Origin: Silanimonas sp965368785
GTDB lineage: Bacteria > Pseudomonadota > Gammaproteobacteria > Xanthomonadales > Xanthomonadaceae
Length of the DNA stretch: 64,000 nucleotides
Assembly: GCA_965368785.1 (NCBI GenBank)
Contig: CBDUOG010000004.1
Location: 6,034 to 70,033, forward strand
Direction: 5' to 3'
The notes under the pieces were generated by a model. That model did no database searches and had not been told where the DNA came from. It saw only the letters and a list, made by a program, of their open reading frames with translations. Shown here piece after piece: positions 18,080-27,560 of this stretch. Position 1 is the first letter of the stretch; every line of letters begins with the position of its first letter. The position numbers were made by a program, and so were the translations under genes.

Positions 18080-19592
18080 CCCTGAGCTGATCTTCGAAAT
18101 CTGCACACTGCTCAGTCGCTGAGCGACCAACGGTTCCGCGAAGAATCAGGAATCGGCTCGCGTTTTTTGAATCAGACACTTTGCGCACAAAATGCAAGGA
18201 ATCAAACTGCGCGCAAATCTGCCGAATAAAACCGTTCCACGCACCCGGCTTGGTCGCCAATGGCTCCAACACAATCATCACCTTCTGGCCGTTATGGCCT
18301 GAACTGATTTGCGATTGACCCATGCCCCATATTGTTAGCTGGACGGCGCGACCGTGCTTGTGATTCATCGGATGATCCATGCTGAGCATATCGGCCTGCT
18401 TGTGTACGCCAAAACGAAGCTGCGCCAGAGTCATGAAATTATCGGCGACGATCAACTCATCGGATTTCAGTTCGGCCTCGACCGCTTCACCCAGTTCACG
18501 CCAACCGACAAAATTGTTGGGGTAAAGCTTGCTACGACCATCAATTGGACTCCATTGCGGCGATGCGGCCCATAAAAACCAGACAATTGCCAACGCATGC
18601 AGTGGCCATGCGAATCCATGCGCCAGTCTGCGCCACCTTCTCGGGTACGCCGATTCGCCGATGACCAGGGGAGCAAAAACCAGCAAGGCCGGCATGACGC
18701 TGTAGGTCCAATGAAAACTGGTTCGTATCTGATCTACAAAAGACGCCAGCGCCGCGTACACGGCGATCGGCAATAAACAGGCGAATAGGACTATTTTGCC
18801 GGGAAACTGCCGATTAGTATTGCGATACAGACACCACAGTACAGTCAACGCCAATGCATAAATCACCGGCGTACTGATAAGCGCCTGCGCAATCGGCTGT
18901 AGCAAGCCGGCCGGATCAAATGACCATGGATGACGATCAACGAGCTGGAACTGCAATCCGCTGTTGTGCATTTGCGCGTTGAAAACAACCAAGGGCAGCC
19001 AAGCCAAGGCACCCAGGGTGCCTGCTAAGAGAATTCGCCTATTAAATAAACTCCGCCAGCCGGCGCTGAGCGCAAAGCCTAGAACCAAAGCAAACAGCAA
19101 GGGGGCAAAGCGATAGTGGCAGAGCGCACCCACAGTCAGCGCCAATCCAAGCTGCAACGTGGCTACCCAGGGCAATTGCCTACGCCACTGCGTAAGCGCA
19201 TCGAGCGCCAACAGAAAACTGAGTGCCAATACGATTTCGGGCAACGCTAAAAAACCACTCAAGGTGGATAAAGGCAGTGCAAGAATTAAGGTCCCGGCAA
19301 ACCAGCTTTGTTCTGCGCTAAACCAGCGCAAGCAAGACCGGACAGCGAGCAGTGGCAGCGCGGCGCCAATCAGAATAAAAACTGATCGAACGCCGAGCTC
19401 AGTATCTCCTAGAATTGCAGTGCCTATCGCGATGAGCCAAGCGTTCATACCAGGCAAATCGGAATACGCCCAGGCCAGATTCTGCGACTCCAGCCAATAA
19501 AATGCCTCATCGCCAAAAAGTTGCAGATGCGAAGCGATCCACAGTTTAATCAGCAAAAGCGCTGCCCACAGTGTGAAGAAGATCGCGCGCAT
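18054..19592 (-). CDS. GT39-like (ArnT/PMT family) glycosyltransferase
   Basis: Polytopic inner-membrane protein with about ten hydrophobic segments and the first-loop acidic motif LFGDEAFYWLES that marks the polyprenyl-phosphate-sugar transferases (ArnT/Pmt). A soluble periplasmic C-terminal part follows. Substrates are unknown; lipid A or a glycan is likely. I start at MRAIFFTLW (512 residues), as relatives begin just before the first helix; ATGs at 19628 and 19640 are open, and none has a good ribosome-binding site. Divergent from moxR and convergent with the GGDEF/EAL gene. Confidence 0.8.
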   Translation of the reverse strand: MRAIFFTLWAALLLIKLWIASHLQLFGDEAFYWLESQNLAWAYSDLPGMNAWLIAIGTAILGDTELGVRSVFILIGAALPLLAVRSCLRWFSAEQSWFAGTLILALPLSTLSGFLALPEIVLALSFLLALDALTQWRRQLPWVATLQLGLALTVGALCHYRFAPLLFALVLGFALSAGWRSLFNRRILLAGTLGALAWLPLVVFNAQMHNSGLQFQLVDRHPWSFDPAGLLQPIAQALISTPVIYALALTVLWCLYRNTNRQFPGKIVLFACLLPIAVYAALASFVDQIRTSFHWTYSVMPALLVFAPLVIGESAYPRRWRRLAHGFAWPLHALAIVWFLWAASPQWSPIDGRSKLYPNNFVGWRELGEAVEAELKSDELIVADNFMTLAQLRFGVHKQADMLSMDHPMNHKHGRAVQLTIWGMGQSQISSGHNGQKVMIVLEPLATKPGAWNGFIRQICAQFDSLHFVRKVSDSKNASRFLILRGTVGRSATEQCADFEDQLRAISNRSQD

Positions 19593-19642
19593 ATTTTTGG
19601 CATCCGTGTCAGTATTAGCTTTGGTCATCGGGATCGGCATTT

Positions 19643-20590
19643 ATGCAATTGCGGGACACATCAATCGTACCTGACAACCGCCTACAGGCGCTGCGCCAGG
19701 CAGTAAGTCAAGTCAACGGGCTGATACTGGGTAAGGCTGAAGCGGTCGAAATGGCATTTATTGCGCTGTTGGCGAAAGGCCACCTATTAATTGAGGATCG
19801 GCCGGGCCTTGGTAAAACGACCATGGCACGATCAATGGCGGCAACCCTGGGCATCCAGTTTCAACGCATGCAGTTTACCGCCGACCTTTTGCCCTCGGAC
19901 ATCATTGGTGTGTCGATATACGAGCCGGACAAAGCAGCATTTCGTTTTCACCCGGGCCCTATCTTCACTGAACTTTTGTTGGCCGACGAGATCAATCGCG
20001 CTCCGCCAAGAACTCAATCGGCACTGTTAGAAGCCATGGCCGAATACCAAGTCACGGTGGATGGCACGTCACATAAATTGCCCGAACCATTTTTCGTTAT
20101 TGCGACACAGAATCCGGTCGATTTATCTGGAACCTTTCCGCTGCCTGACTCGCAAATGGATCGCTTCTTGCTTCGAATTTCTCTCGGCTATCCCGATGCT
20201 CAATCAGAAAAGGCGATGCTTGCCGGCCAGGATCGCAAGCAAATGATTGAGCAGACCCGGCACTGCTTGTCGGCTGCTGACGTACTGCATCTGCAAGATA
20301 TTTCGGCAAATGTTCACGCCAGTGATCACTTGGTGGCCTACATCCAATCACTGGTTCACGCCACACGTAACCATTCGGGAATCCGGGTCGGATTATCGCC
20401 TCGCGCCGGGCTCGCTTTACTTCACTGCTCGCGGGCACGCGCGTTGATACAAGGCCGTGATCACGTGTTACCCACAGATGTTCAAGCGCTTTTCTGCGCA
20501 GTCGCGGCGCATCGAATTGTTGCAAACTCAGACTCCAGCAATGCAGAGTCTTTGGCGCGCCAGATTCTGACGGAAGTCGCTGTCGACTGA
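19643..20590 (+). CDS. MoxR-family AAA+ ATPase
   Basis: 315-residue AAA+ ATPase with Walker A RPGLGKTT, Walker B LLLADEINRAPP, the MAEYQVTVDG insert and ATQNPVD sensor region. MoxR proteins act as chaperone-like factors with the DUF58 partner encoded 6 bp downstream. Together with the transglutaminase-like gene they form the standard three-gene cassette, whose exact role is unsettled (often cell envelope maturation or stress). Confidence 0.93.
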   Translation: MQLRDTSIVPDNRLQALRQAVSQVNGLILGKAEAVEMAFIALLAKGHLLIEDRPGLGKTTMARSMAATLGIQFQRMQFTADLLPSDIIGVSIYEPDKAAFRFHPGPIFTELLLADEINRAPPRTQSALLEAMAEYQVTVDGTSHKLPEPFFVIATQNPVDLSGTFPLPDSQMDRFLLRISLGYPDAQSEKAMLAGQDRKQMIEQTRHCLSAADVLHLQDISANVHASDHLVAYIQSLVHATRNHSGIRVGLSPRAGLALLHCSRARALIQGRDHVLPTDVQALFCAVAAHRIVANSDSSNAESLARQILTEVAVD

Positions 20591-20596
20591 GGCATT

Positions 20597-21571
20597 ATGG
20601 CTGCCAACGACTGGACTGAACGCATTATTGACCGGCTACCTGCTGTGCCGCTGGTGCGTCCACGTCTGCCCGAATCGTTGCCCGTAGTGTTAAACCGGAA
20701 ACGAATTTACGTACTACCAACGCCATTCGGCCTATTTATAGCCTGCCTGCTCATTACCATGCTTCTGGGCGCGTTGAACTACAACAATAATCCCGGCGTT
20801 CTGCTGGCGTTTGTCTTAGGCGCAATCGCAAACAATAGTTTAATTAGCGCGCACATGCGTCTTTCCGGCCTGGAAGTTTTTTCGATTCAGGCTCAATCAG
20901 TTCATGCCGGTGCTAATTTAAGCCTGGCGATTAAGTGCCGCAACCAAGGCAAGGTCAGGGCGCGCGATGGTCTGGAGTGGTCACCACCGGCTGATGCAGA
21001 TGCGTTTGCCGATGAACAAACCCAAGACGGCGAATTAAACATCAGTATTGCTACAAACCGCCGCGGGTTAATTAAGTTGCCGAAGTTGCGCGTGAGCACG
21101 GTCAGACCATTTGGCCTGGCCCGAGCATGGAGTTGGATTTGGCCCAATCAACACGTAATGATTTGGCCTAGGATTGAACAAAACGGTCCGCCGCTGCCGC
21201 ATAACTATCACATCAGCGGCGGCCGGCTTACTCTGCGCAGCAGCATGGAAGAGCCGCACCATTTACGTGAGTACCGGCGCGGCGATCCGCAGCGACTAAT
21301 TGCCTGGAAGTCGAGTGCAAAGCGTGGTGAATTGATGGTGCGCGAATACGAGTCCGGCATTCCACGCGAAATCTCTCTCGACTGGCATCAGCTTCCGATG
21401 CTGGACTATGAAGCCAAAATTAGCCGCCTGACTCACTGGGTAATATTGGCCGAGCAGCGTGGCCTCAATTTTTCATTGAATCTGCCCGATGGACTTATTG
21501 GACCCTCCCAGGGGGCAAGCCATTTGCAGAACTGTCTTGATCGTTTAGCGGCGCTACCCAATGAACGCTAA
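20597..21571 (+). CDS. DUF58 protein, MoxR partner
   Basis: 324 residues with two N-terminal membrane helices (about 43-60 and 66-85), then a cytoplasmic part containing the DUF58 signature LREYRRGDPQRLIAWKSSAK (near residues 222-241) and MVREYE. In the family this part is distantly related to von Willebrand type A folds. It lies between moxR and the TgpA-like gene and overlaps the latter by 11 bp, which suggests a membrane complex. Confidence 0.92.
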   Translation: MAANDWTERIIDRLPAVPLVRPRLPESLPVVLNRKRIYVLPTPFGLFIACLLITMLLGALNYNNNPGVLLAFVLGAIANNSLISAHMRLSGLEVFSIQAQSVHAGANLSLAIKCRNQGKVRARDGLEWSPPADADAFADEQTQDGELNISIATNRRGLIKLPKLRVSTVRPFGLARAWSWIWPNQHVMIWPRIEQNGPPLPHNYHISGGRLTLRSSMEEPHHLREYRRGDPQRLIAWKSSAKRGELMVREYESGIPREISLDWHQLPMLDYEAKISRLTHWVILAEQRGLNFSLNLPDGLIGPSQGASHLQNCLDRLAALPNER

Positions 21572-23498
21572 GCCGCTCACCAAAAGCACGCAACTGTGGT
21601 GCGCCTTCGCCGTGATGCTTTGCACTTTGCCCTTGTTATTGGCAATGCCGGCTACGGTAACGTTGGGGATTTTAGCTACCGGAGCGTTTGCTGTCGGTGG
21701 AATACTATTTAAGCCGCTGCCCGGATGGTTACGTCTGCTTTTGGTTTTATCCTTAACCGCGTGGGTCGGTATTAGTTTTAATTTCCAACCGGGCCGTGAC
21801 GCCGGTAGCGCGCTCTTGCTCGCCATGCTTTCGCTGAAACTATCGGAACTTCGCGTCGCCCGCGATGCCCTGAGCGTTGTTGGCTTTGCACTGTTCGCAC
21901 CCTTCGGTGGCTTTTTGCATGATCAGGGCCCGCTTAATTTGATTCTCACGATTCCGGCGATTGCCATTGCTTTAGCATTACTTGCCGGCCTCGCTAAGAA
22001 TCGTACCAATCCGCAGTCGCAAATTATCGGCACTGAAAGCCTCAAGCTCGTTGGTATTGCAACAGTGATCGCATTACCGATGGCGCTGGTTGGTTTTTGG
22101 CTGTTTCCACGATTCCCCGAACCGCTTTGGGGCCTTCCAGAAAACGCTATGGCCAGAACCGGCATCAGTGAAAAGATGTCTCCGGGCGACTGGCTCGAGT
22201 TGTTTTCTGACGACTCGCCTGCGTTTCGCGTCGATTTCTTCGGGACCCCTCCTTCGCCAAATCAGATGTATTGGCGCGGGCCGGTTTTAAGCAACTTTGA
22301 CGGTCGCAGCTGGACTCGCGCACGGTGGCAAGAATCAGTTCCTTTGGAACTACCGGATTTTTCGAATACTGCATCGCGCCTTTTGCCCTATGAAATTACG
22401 CTGGAGCCCAGCGATAGGAAGTATCTTTTCGCGTTAGATATTCCGCATGCCGTGCCCAAATCCTCTTACATCAGCGGCGACCTAACGGTACTGTCGGAGG
22501 AACCCATCCGGGCGCTTTCGCGATGGCAGCATACGGCAATGAATTTGCAGGGATATCAACTGCGATTGCCGCGAAGTATTCGCGCGTCGGCGCTGAACCT
22601 GCCACCTGACTTTAATCCGCGAACGCTTGCACTGGCGAAACAACTAAGCACTCAGTCTTCGGATGAAATCGACTATGTGCGGCGAGTCTTAACTTGGTAC
22701 AACGCCGAATTATCCTATTCGCTTGCTGCTCCGCCATTAGGCCGCCATACCGCAGATGAATTTTTGTTTGATACAAAAATTGGCTACTGCGAGCATTTCG
22801 CGTCCTCCTTCACGATGCTGATGCGCGCATCAGGGATCCCCGCGCGTGTAGTTACCGGATACGCAGGCGGCTATCGCAACCCGATTGGCAACTATTGGCT
22901 TATCCGGCAATCCGACGCGCATGCCTGGACCGAAGTTTGGCTCGAAGGACGTGGCTGGGTTCGAATTGACCCGACGGCTGCGGTAGCCCCCGATCGTATT
23001 TTCGATACGGTGGATGATCTGGCTGTGTTTGATGATTCAGGACTGTCCTCCTTTTCTGATGTCGGCGATTGGATACGCAGCCACTGGAACAACATGTTGC
23101 TGGGCTACGATGCGTTCAAACAATCCCAATTACTGCGACCAATTGGCATAAAAAACGCTGATCCGCACCAACTCGGCATTGCATTCTCAATCAGCCTATT
23201 GATCGTCATGATCTGGACGATCTGGTGGTTTTGGCGCGATCAGAACAAGCCCACCGATCCGCTCGAGAAGGCCTGGCGCGCGTTCGCCCGACGACTCGCT
23301 AAGTCCGGAATTAAAAAGGCCAGCCATGAAAGTGCAACCGATTTTGCCTTACGGGCGGCCGCACAGATGCCTGCACATGCGGCCTCTATTTCCGCGCTCA
23401 GCTACGGTTATAACAACATGCGATACGGTCGTCTGGCGCTAACAGAACAGGCATATCAAGAGCTGCTGATGGGACTGAAGCGCTTCAATCCGAGCTGA
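21561..23498 (+). CDS. TgpA-like membrane transglutaminase (DUF3488)
   Basis: 645 residues: an N-terminal block of about six helices (DUF3488), a periplasmic transglutaminase-like domain, another helix near 530-550, and a C-terminal DUF4129-type tail. The triad is present: Cys about 410 in IGYCEHFASSF, His about 453 in SDAHAWTEVW and Asp in RIDPTAAV. The P. aeruginosa homologue TgpA is essential for viability; its substrate is unknown. Confidence 0.92.
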   Translation: MNAKPLTKSTQLWCAFAVMLCTLPLLLAMPATVTLGILATGAFAVGGILFKPLPGWLRLLLVLSLTAWVGISFNFQPGRDAGSALLLAMLSLKLSELRVARDALSVVGFALFAPFGGFLHDQGPLNLILTIPAIAIALALLAGLAKNRTNPQSQIIGTESLKLVGIATVIALPMALVGFWLFPRFPEPLWGLPENAMARTGISEKMSPGDWLELFSDDSPAFRVDFFGTPPSPNQMYWRGPVLSNFDGRSWTRARWQESVPLELPDFSNTASRLLPYEITLEPSDRKYLFALDIPHAVPKSSYISGDLTVLSEEPIRALSRWQHTAMNLQGYQLRLPRSIRASALNLPPDFNPRTLALAKQLSTQSSDEIDYVRRVLTWYNAELSYSLAAPPLGRHTADEFLFDTKIGYCEHFASSFTMLMRASGIPARVVTGYAGGYRNPIGNYWLIRQSDAHAWTEVWLEGRGWVRIDPTAAVAPDRIFDTVDDLAVFDDSGLSSFSDVGDWIRSHWNNMLLGYDAFKQSQLLRPIGIKNADPHQLGIAFSISLLIVMIWTIWWFWRDQNKPTDPLEKAWRAFARRLAKSGIKKASHESATDFALRAAAQMPAHAASISALSYGYNNMRYGRLALTEQAYQELLMGLKRFNPS

Positions 23499-23517
23499 CC
23501 TTCCAGAGAACTTACTT

Positions 23518-24000
23518 ATGAAGCCACTACTGAAAACTACTGCTATCGGACTGCTCATCTGCACGTTGAGTGCCTGCGTGAGCGCGCCCAAGCCCCTGCA
23601 GGGCGACTACATGGCAATCTCGCCGCTCCAGAGCAAAGAGATCGGCGCAATGAACCAGCGTGTGCGCTGGGGTGGAAAAATAGTCAAGACCACGCCTTAT
23701 GCCGAGCGAACATGTTTTGAAATTGTCGCGATGCCGCTGTCAGATTCAGCACGACCAAAAAAGTCAGACCGCAGCCTGGGCCGGTTCTTTGCCTGCCGCA
23801 AGGGCTTTTATGATCCGATGATTTTTACCGAGGGACGCGAGATCACGATTTCCGGCACACTCAGTGGTTTCGATTCGGGACAAGTAGGCGATTACCGTTA
23901 CGAATACCCCGTGGTTGACGCTGCTGTTATTTATCTATGGTCCGATAAAGTGGAACATCGCATCATTTATCACGATCCGTATTGGCCTATCTGGTGGTGA
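23518..24000 (+). CDS. Slp/YeaY-family outer membrane lipoprotein
   Basis: 160 residues with a lipoprotein signal peptide ending in LSAC (Cys about 20), followed by the Slp fold: QVRWGGKI-type strand (RVRWGGKIV), CFEIVAMPLS, GRFFA and GREITISGTLSG. The protein ends in Trp-rich YWPIWW. Slp proteins are starvation-induced in E. coli; the role here is inferred only from family. It follows the TgpA-like gene by 19 bp and precedes the tandem repeat. Confidence 0.85.
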   Translation: MKPLLKTTAIGLLICTLSACVSAPKPLQGDYMAISPLQSKEIGAMNQRVRWGGKIVKTTPYAERTCFEIVAMPLSDSARPKKSDRSLGRFFACRKGFYDPMIFTEGREITISGTLSGFDSGQVGDYRYEYPVVDAAVIYLWSDKVEHRIIYHDPYWPIWW

Positions 24001-24049
24001 GTGGCAACTCATGGTGCACGCCTGGGAGCGATGAATGAGCAAAAGCTTT

Positions 24050-24350
24050 AACAGATCGAGGGTGACAGCCGTTCGTGCGGGCTAAGCTCAACGGTACCCG
24101 CACGCTGCAACACACACTTTTTTCATAAAAGCCGGCGCCCGGCTCCGCCGGGCAAGAGCAATAACAGATCGAGGGTGACAGCCGTTCGTGCGGGCTAAGC
24201 TCAACGGTACCCGCACGCTGCAACGCACACTTTTTTTATAAGAGCCGGCGCCCGGCTCCGCCGGGCAAAAGCAATAACAGATCGAGGGTGACAGCCGTTC
24301 GTGCGGGCTGAGCTCAAAGGTACCTGCACGCTGCAACGCACACTTTTTTG
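24050..24350. repeat. 113-bp tandem repeat, about 2.7 copies
   Basis: Units start at 24050, 24163 and 24276, exactly 113 bp apart; the third stops at 24350. Units 1 and 2 differ at only a few positions. Each contains a stem CGTGCGGG / CCCGCACG (one pair becomes a G-T wobble in unit 3), and units 1-2 end with a second stem GCCCGGC / GCCGGGC. 113 is not a multiple of three, so it does not encode a repeated protein. It fills the gap between the convergent slp and hinT genes; an imperfect 14-bp stem with a four-base bulge lies at 24363-24398. Confidence 0.9.
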
Positions 24351-24404
24351 CCTCGCCCGTTCGCTCACGCACGTTCGCCCGATGGCGAACGTGAGCGCAT
24401 GAGC

Positions 24405-24749
24405 TCACCCCGGGGGCCAGGTCATTTGGCGGCCGGCTAATAGATGCAAGTGAATGTGATAGACGGTCTGCCCACCCTGACTATTGCAGTTAATCACGGT
24501 GCGGTAACCGTCTTCAGCAAAGCCTTCGCTTTTGGCGTATAGCGCAGCACTGTGGACCAACTTACCGACCAGCTGCTCGTCCGCCACACCCATGTGATTC
24601 AACGTCGCAATGCGGTGCTTAGGAATAAACAGCACATGCACGGGCGCCTGCGGATTGATATCTCGAAAGGCCAGCACATCATCATCTTCATACACAATGT
24701 CAGCTGGAATTTCTCGTCGGATGATCTTGTCGAAAATTGTTTCGCTCAT
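24405..24749 (-). CDS. hinT: HIT-family nucleotide phosphoramidase
   Basis: 114-residue histidine-triad protein that hydrolyses AMP-lysine type phosphoramidates. The triad is in TVYHIHLHLLAG, and IFDKIIRREIPADIVYEDD is the typical start. The MTWPPG end resembles the HWPPG end of Pseudomonas HinT. It follows recR by 15 bp. Confidence 0.92.
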   Translation of the reverse strand: MSETIFDKIIRREIPADIVYEDDDVLAFRDINPQAPVHVLFIPKHRIATLNHMGVADEQLVGKLVHSAALYAKSEGFAEDGYRTVINCNSQGGQTVYHIHLHLLAGRQMTWPPG

Positions 24750-24764
24750 AGCTTCTCCGGATAA

Positions 24765-25364
24765 TTAGTGGGCGTCTGTCCTGCTACCAAATGCATGCGC
24801 CAAGGTGCCTCGGTCAACATATTCCAACTCGCCACCCAGCGGCAATCCCTGTGCCAGACGACTCGGCTTAATTCCATAATCGCGTGCCATTTGCGACAGA
24901 TAATGAGCCGTCGCTTCACCCTCAACGGTAGGGCTGGTTGCAACAATCAACTCAGTAATGGGTTCTTCTGCCAGACGCTTAGCGAGCAGATCCAAACCCA
25001 ATTGCTTGGGGCCGACGCCATCAAGCGGCGACATACGCCCCTGCATCACAAAATACAGACCGCGATAACCCGTTGCCTGCTCAAGCGCTAAACGATCAGC
25101 GGGAGACTCCACCACGCATAACAGGTGTTTCTCGCGCGAGGCGCTTGCGCAGATCGAACAGACTTTGCTTTCCGTAAAGTCGCGACATTGGGCGCAATGT
25201 TGAATACGTTCGACCGCCTGCAGCAGCTTTTCCGCCAGGCGCCTGCCGCCCTCGCGCTCACGTTCAAGTATGTGGTACGCCATACGCTGCGCACTCTTCG
25301 GCCCCACACCGGGCAGGCAACGAAACGCCTCTAGCAATTGTTCCAGCAATGATCCGGATGACAT
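24765..25364 (-). CDS. recR: Recombination protein RecR
   Basis: Works with RecF and RecO to load RecA onto gapped DNA. The 199 residues show the helix-hairpin-helix (LPGVGPKSAQRMAYHIL), the four-cysteine zinc finger (CAQCRDFTESKVCSIC) and a Toprim domain beginning CVVESPAD. The dnaX-ybaB-recR order is conserved across bacteria. Confidence 0.97.
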   Translation of the reverse strand: MSSGSLLEQLLEAFRCLPGVGPKSAQRMAYHILEREREGGRRLAEKLLQAVERIQHCAQCRDFTESKVCSICASASREKHLLCVVESPADRLALEQATGYRGLYFVMQGRMSPLDGVGPKQLGLDLLAKRLAEEPITELIVATSPTVEGEATAHYLSQMARDYGIKPSRLAQGLPLGGELEYVDRGTLAHAFGSRTDAH

Positions 25365-25379
25365 GGCAATTCGCGATAA

Positions 25380-25706
25380 TTAAAACAAACCGGGTATTTT
25401 CATTCCGGGCGGAATCGGCATACCCGCAGTAGCGCTGCTCATACGCTTTTGCGATTCTGCATTGGCTTTATTCACCGCGTCGTTAATCGCAGCGGCTAGC
25501 AAGTCTTCAAGCATTTCGCCATCACTCAGAACCGAAGGGTCGATACGCACTTTGCGTGCTTCCATTTTTCCGGAAAGCGTTACGGTGACCATACCACCAC
25601 CTGCGTTACCTTCAACTTCGATATTGGCCAGCTCTTCCTGGGCCTTTTTCATATTCTCTTGCATACGCTGAGCTTGCTGCATCAGTTGGGCAATATTTCC
25701 ACGCAT
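25380..25706 (-). CDS. ybaB: YbaB/EbfC nucleoid-associated protein
   Basis: 108-residue DNA-binding dimer encoded between dnaX and recR, as usual. Conserved MQQAQRMQENMKKAQEELA and the GAGGMV-like GNAGGGMVTVTLSG segment are present, with a DLLAAAINDAVNKA helix. It probably bends or coats DNA. Confidence 0.95.
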   Translation of the reverse strand: MRGNIAQLMQQAQRMQENMKKAQEELANIEVEGNAGGGMVTVTLSGKMEARKVRIDPSVLSDGEMLEDLLAAAINDAVNKANAESQKRMSSATAGMPIPPGMKIPGLF

Positions 25707-25720
25707 AATTAAATTCCTGA

Positions 25721-27349
25721 TTACTGAGGTTTAATTGAACCGGGCACTGTTTGACCACCCTGTTCCAATAGTTTTTTAACCGCCGGATTGCTCAAAAACG
25801 CATCCTCGGCCGCCATCTGCTGGTCGTTACGCACTTTCTCTTTGCGATTCGCCAGGGTCTCCGCGACAACCGATGCAGATTGAGTCACACGGACTTGGCG
25901 CAAGCCACTGACAACCGGCATTACTGCCTGCAACAACTGCTGCTGCAAAGATTCGTTGATCAAGTGCCCCATGCCTGCAGATAGATGCAGTTCCAGCACG
26001 CCCGATTCGAACGAAGAAAACACCGCATTGGAAGCGAGCTCATTGACCGGACCGCGCAAGTTCAGCTGAGCAATTGTGTCCAACCATTGAACATTGCTAC
26101 TCAAGCCTACGCCCGGTCCAGCGCTGCGCAGCTCCCGCGTGGCTGGGGCATCCGGCTTGGAATTAAGCACCGGCTTTGCCGCCGGGGCTGGCTGCACCGT
26201 GGCGGCTGCGGTTGGCTGAGCAGGATTTGCTGACTTTGTCGGCACAGGACCGACACTCGCCAAACCAGCGCTCATTGGCCGAAACGCGAGCATGCGCAGC
26301 AAGCTCATTTCGAAACCAACGCGTTGACTCGGAGCTAACTCCAAATCACGACGCCCTTGTACCGCCATCTGATACCACAACTGCACGACTTCAGCAGGCA
26401 CCCTTGCGGCAAAGCTGGCGATATCAATCCGTTCCATCGGTACCGCCGCATCCGGAACCAACTGGCTTACCTGAATTGCGTGCAATGCCAAGGCCAGATC
26501 GTCCAGAACCTGCTGATAGTCCGGCGAGAACTTACTCAACTCTTCGACTGTTCGCAGCATCGCGATACCATCGCCCTGACTTAGTCCGTCAAGAATTTCA
26601 TTGATGCGGGTTCGATCAACGCTTCCGAGCATCGACAAAACTGCATCTTCGCTAAGCTTACCGGCGGTATAGGCAATAGCCTGATCCAGAAGGGATAAGC
26701 CATCGCGCAAGCTACCATCGGCGCCTCGCGCCAAAAGAGCAATTGCCGCATCATCACAACTGATATTTTCGGCGTCCAGAATTTTGCGCATTTGTGCGGC
26801 AATCTGGTCGAGTTCCAAACGACGCAAATTAAACTGCAAACAACGCGAAAGTACCGTGACTGGCAGCTTCTGCGGGTCGGTGGTTGCCAGCAAAAACTTC
26901 ACATGTCCCGGCGGCTCTTCAAGCGTTTTCAATAACGCATTGAAGGCGTTCTTCGACAACATGTGCACTTCGTCGATTAGATAAACCTTTACCCGACCGC
27001 GGGCCGGCATGTATTGGGCGTTTTCGATTAAATCACGCACATCGTCGACACCGGTATTAGATGCTGCATCGATTTCGAGAAGATCGACGAACCGACCCGC
27101 ATCGATGTCGGCGCAGGCATTACAGGTTCCACACGGCTCGGCACTTTGTCCTTGCTCGCAGTTCAACGACTTGGCAAAGATTCGCGCGATTGTCGTTTTA
27201 CCAACACCGCGGGTGCCCGTGAACAAAAACGCATGGTGAACCCGGCCGCTATCGAGCGCATTGCTAAGGGCTTTGACTACGTGTTCCTGACCAACGAGCT
27301 CAGAAAAGCGGCGCGGACGCCATTTACGAGCGAGTACAAGATAAGACAT
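25721..27349 (-). CDS. dnaX: DNA polymerase III subunit tau
   Basis: Clamp-loader ATPase and replisome organiser. MSYLVLARKWRPRRF marks the start, so open frame beyond 27349 is ignored. Walker A GTRGVGKTT, zinc cysteines CGTCNAC, DEVHMLSKNAFNALLKTLEEPP and SRC are present. At 542 residues it is shorter than E. coli tau (643), with a reduced C-terminal region. I found no A-AAA-AAG slippery heptamer in the linker, so a separate gamma form by frameshift is not evident. Confidence 0.95.
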   Translation of the reverse strand: MSYLVLARKWRPRRFSELVGQEHVVKALSNALDSGRVHHAFLFTGTRGVGKTTIARIFAKSLNCEQGQSAEPCGTCNACADIDAGRFVDLLEIDAASNTGVDDVRDLIENAQYMPARGRVKVYLIDEVHMLSKNAFNALLKTLEEPPGHVKFLLATTDPQKLPVTVLSRCLQFNLRRLELDQIAAQMRKILDAENISCDDAAIALLARGADGSLRDGLSLLDQAIAYTAGKLSEDAVLSMLGSVDRTRINEILDGLSQGDGIAMLRTVEELSKFSPDYQQVLDDLALALHAIQVSQLVPDAAVPMERIDIASFAARVPAEVVQLWYQMAVQGRRDLELAPSQRVGFEMSLLRMLAFRPMSAGLASVGPVPTKSANPAQPTAAATVQPAPAAKPVLNSKPDAPATRELRSAGPGVGLSSNVQWLDTIAQLNLRGPVNELASNAVFSSFESGVLELHLSAGMGHLINESLQQQLLQAVMPVVSGLRQVRVTQSASVVAETLANRKEKVRNDQQMAAEDAFLSNPAVKKLLEQGGQTVPGSIKPQ

Positions 27350-27440
27350 GGGATTAGCTCTGTGTGACCCACCCATTGTGCCAAGCATCGCGCCAGACAC
27401 CAAGTAAGAAGAGCAAATGATTCGCAGGGGAGCTGGAGTG

Positions 27441-27541
27441 GCAGCCCCCGCCGGTTAACCCCGGCACCCGAATCGGTTAATACCGTTGCTCCCTTCCGGG
27501 CCTGGCGGAGTTTTCAACCTATCGTCGCGGGGGCCGACGGG
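27441..27541 (-). ncRNA. ffs: 4.5S signal recognition particle RNA
   Basis: The minus strand contains the conserved apical core CCAGGCCCGGAAGGGAGCAA (symmetric loop and GGAA tetraloop) and complementary ends CGGCCCCCGC / GCGGGGGCTG that close the long hairpin. The RNA binds Ffh, encoded at 58947-60320. It lies 20 bp downstream of tRNA-Ser(GGA), with which it is probably transcribed; exact ends are estimated to within about five bases. Confidence 0.9.
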
Positions 27542-27560
27542 AGCCACCATAGAAACTGGA

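Noticed and set aside
24363..24398. Hairpin as terminator of hinT
   Set aside because: The stem is strong but no T-run follows it on the minus strand; it is followed by A-rich sequence.
24088..24408. Open frame of 106 codons on the minus strand across the tandem repeat
   Set aside because: The repeat period shifts the frame at each unit, composition is atypical, and it has no ribosome-binding site; it is an accident of the repeat.
25770..25785. Run of A in dnaX (GTT AAA AAA CTA) as a gamma frameshift site
   Set aside because: It is not in the correct frame for the A-AAA-AAG heptamer and lies at the extreme C-terminus, too late to make gamma.
27350..27403. N-terminal extension of dnaX by 18 codons
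   Set aside because: Family start is MSYLVLARKW; the extension is not conserved in character and overlaps untranslated sequence near ffs.
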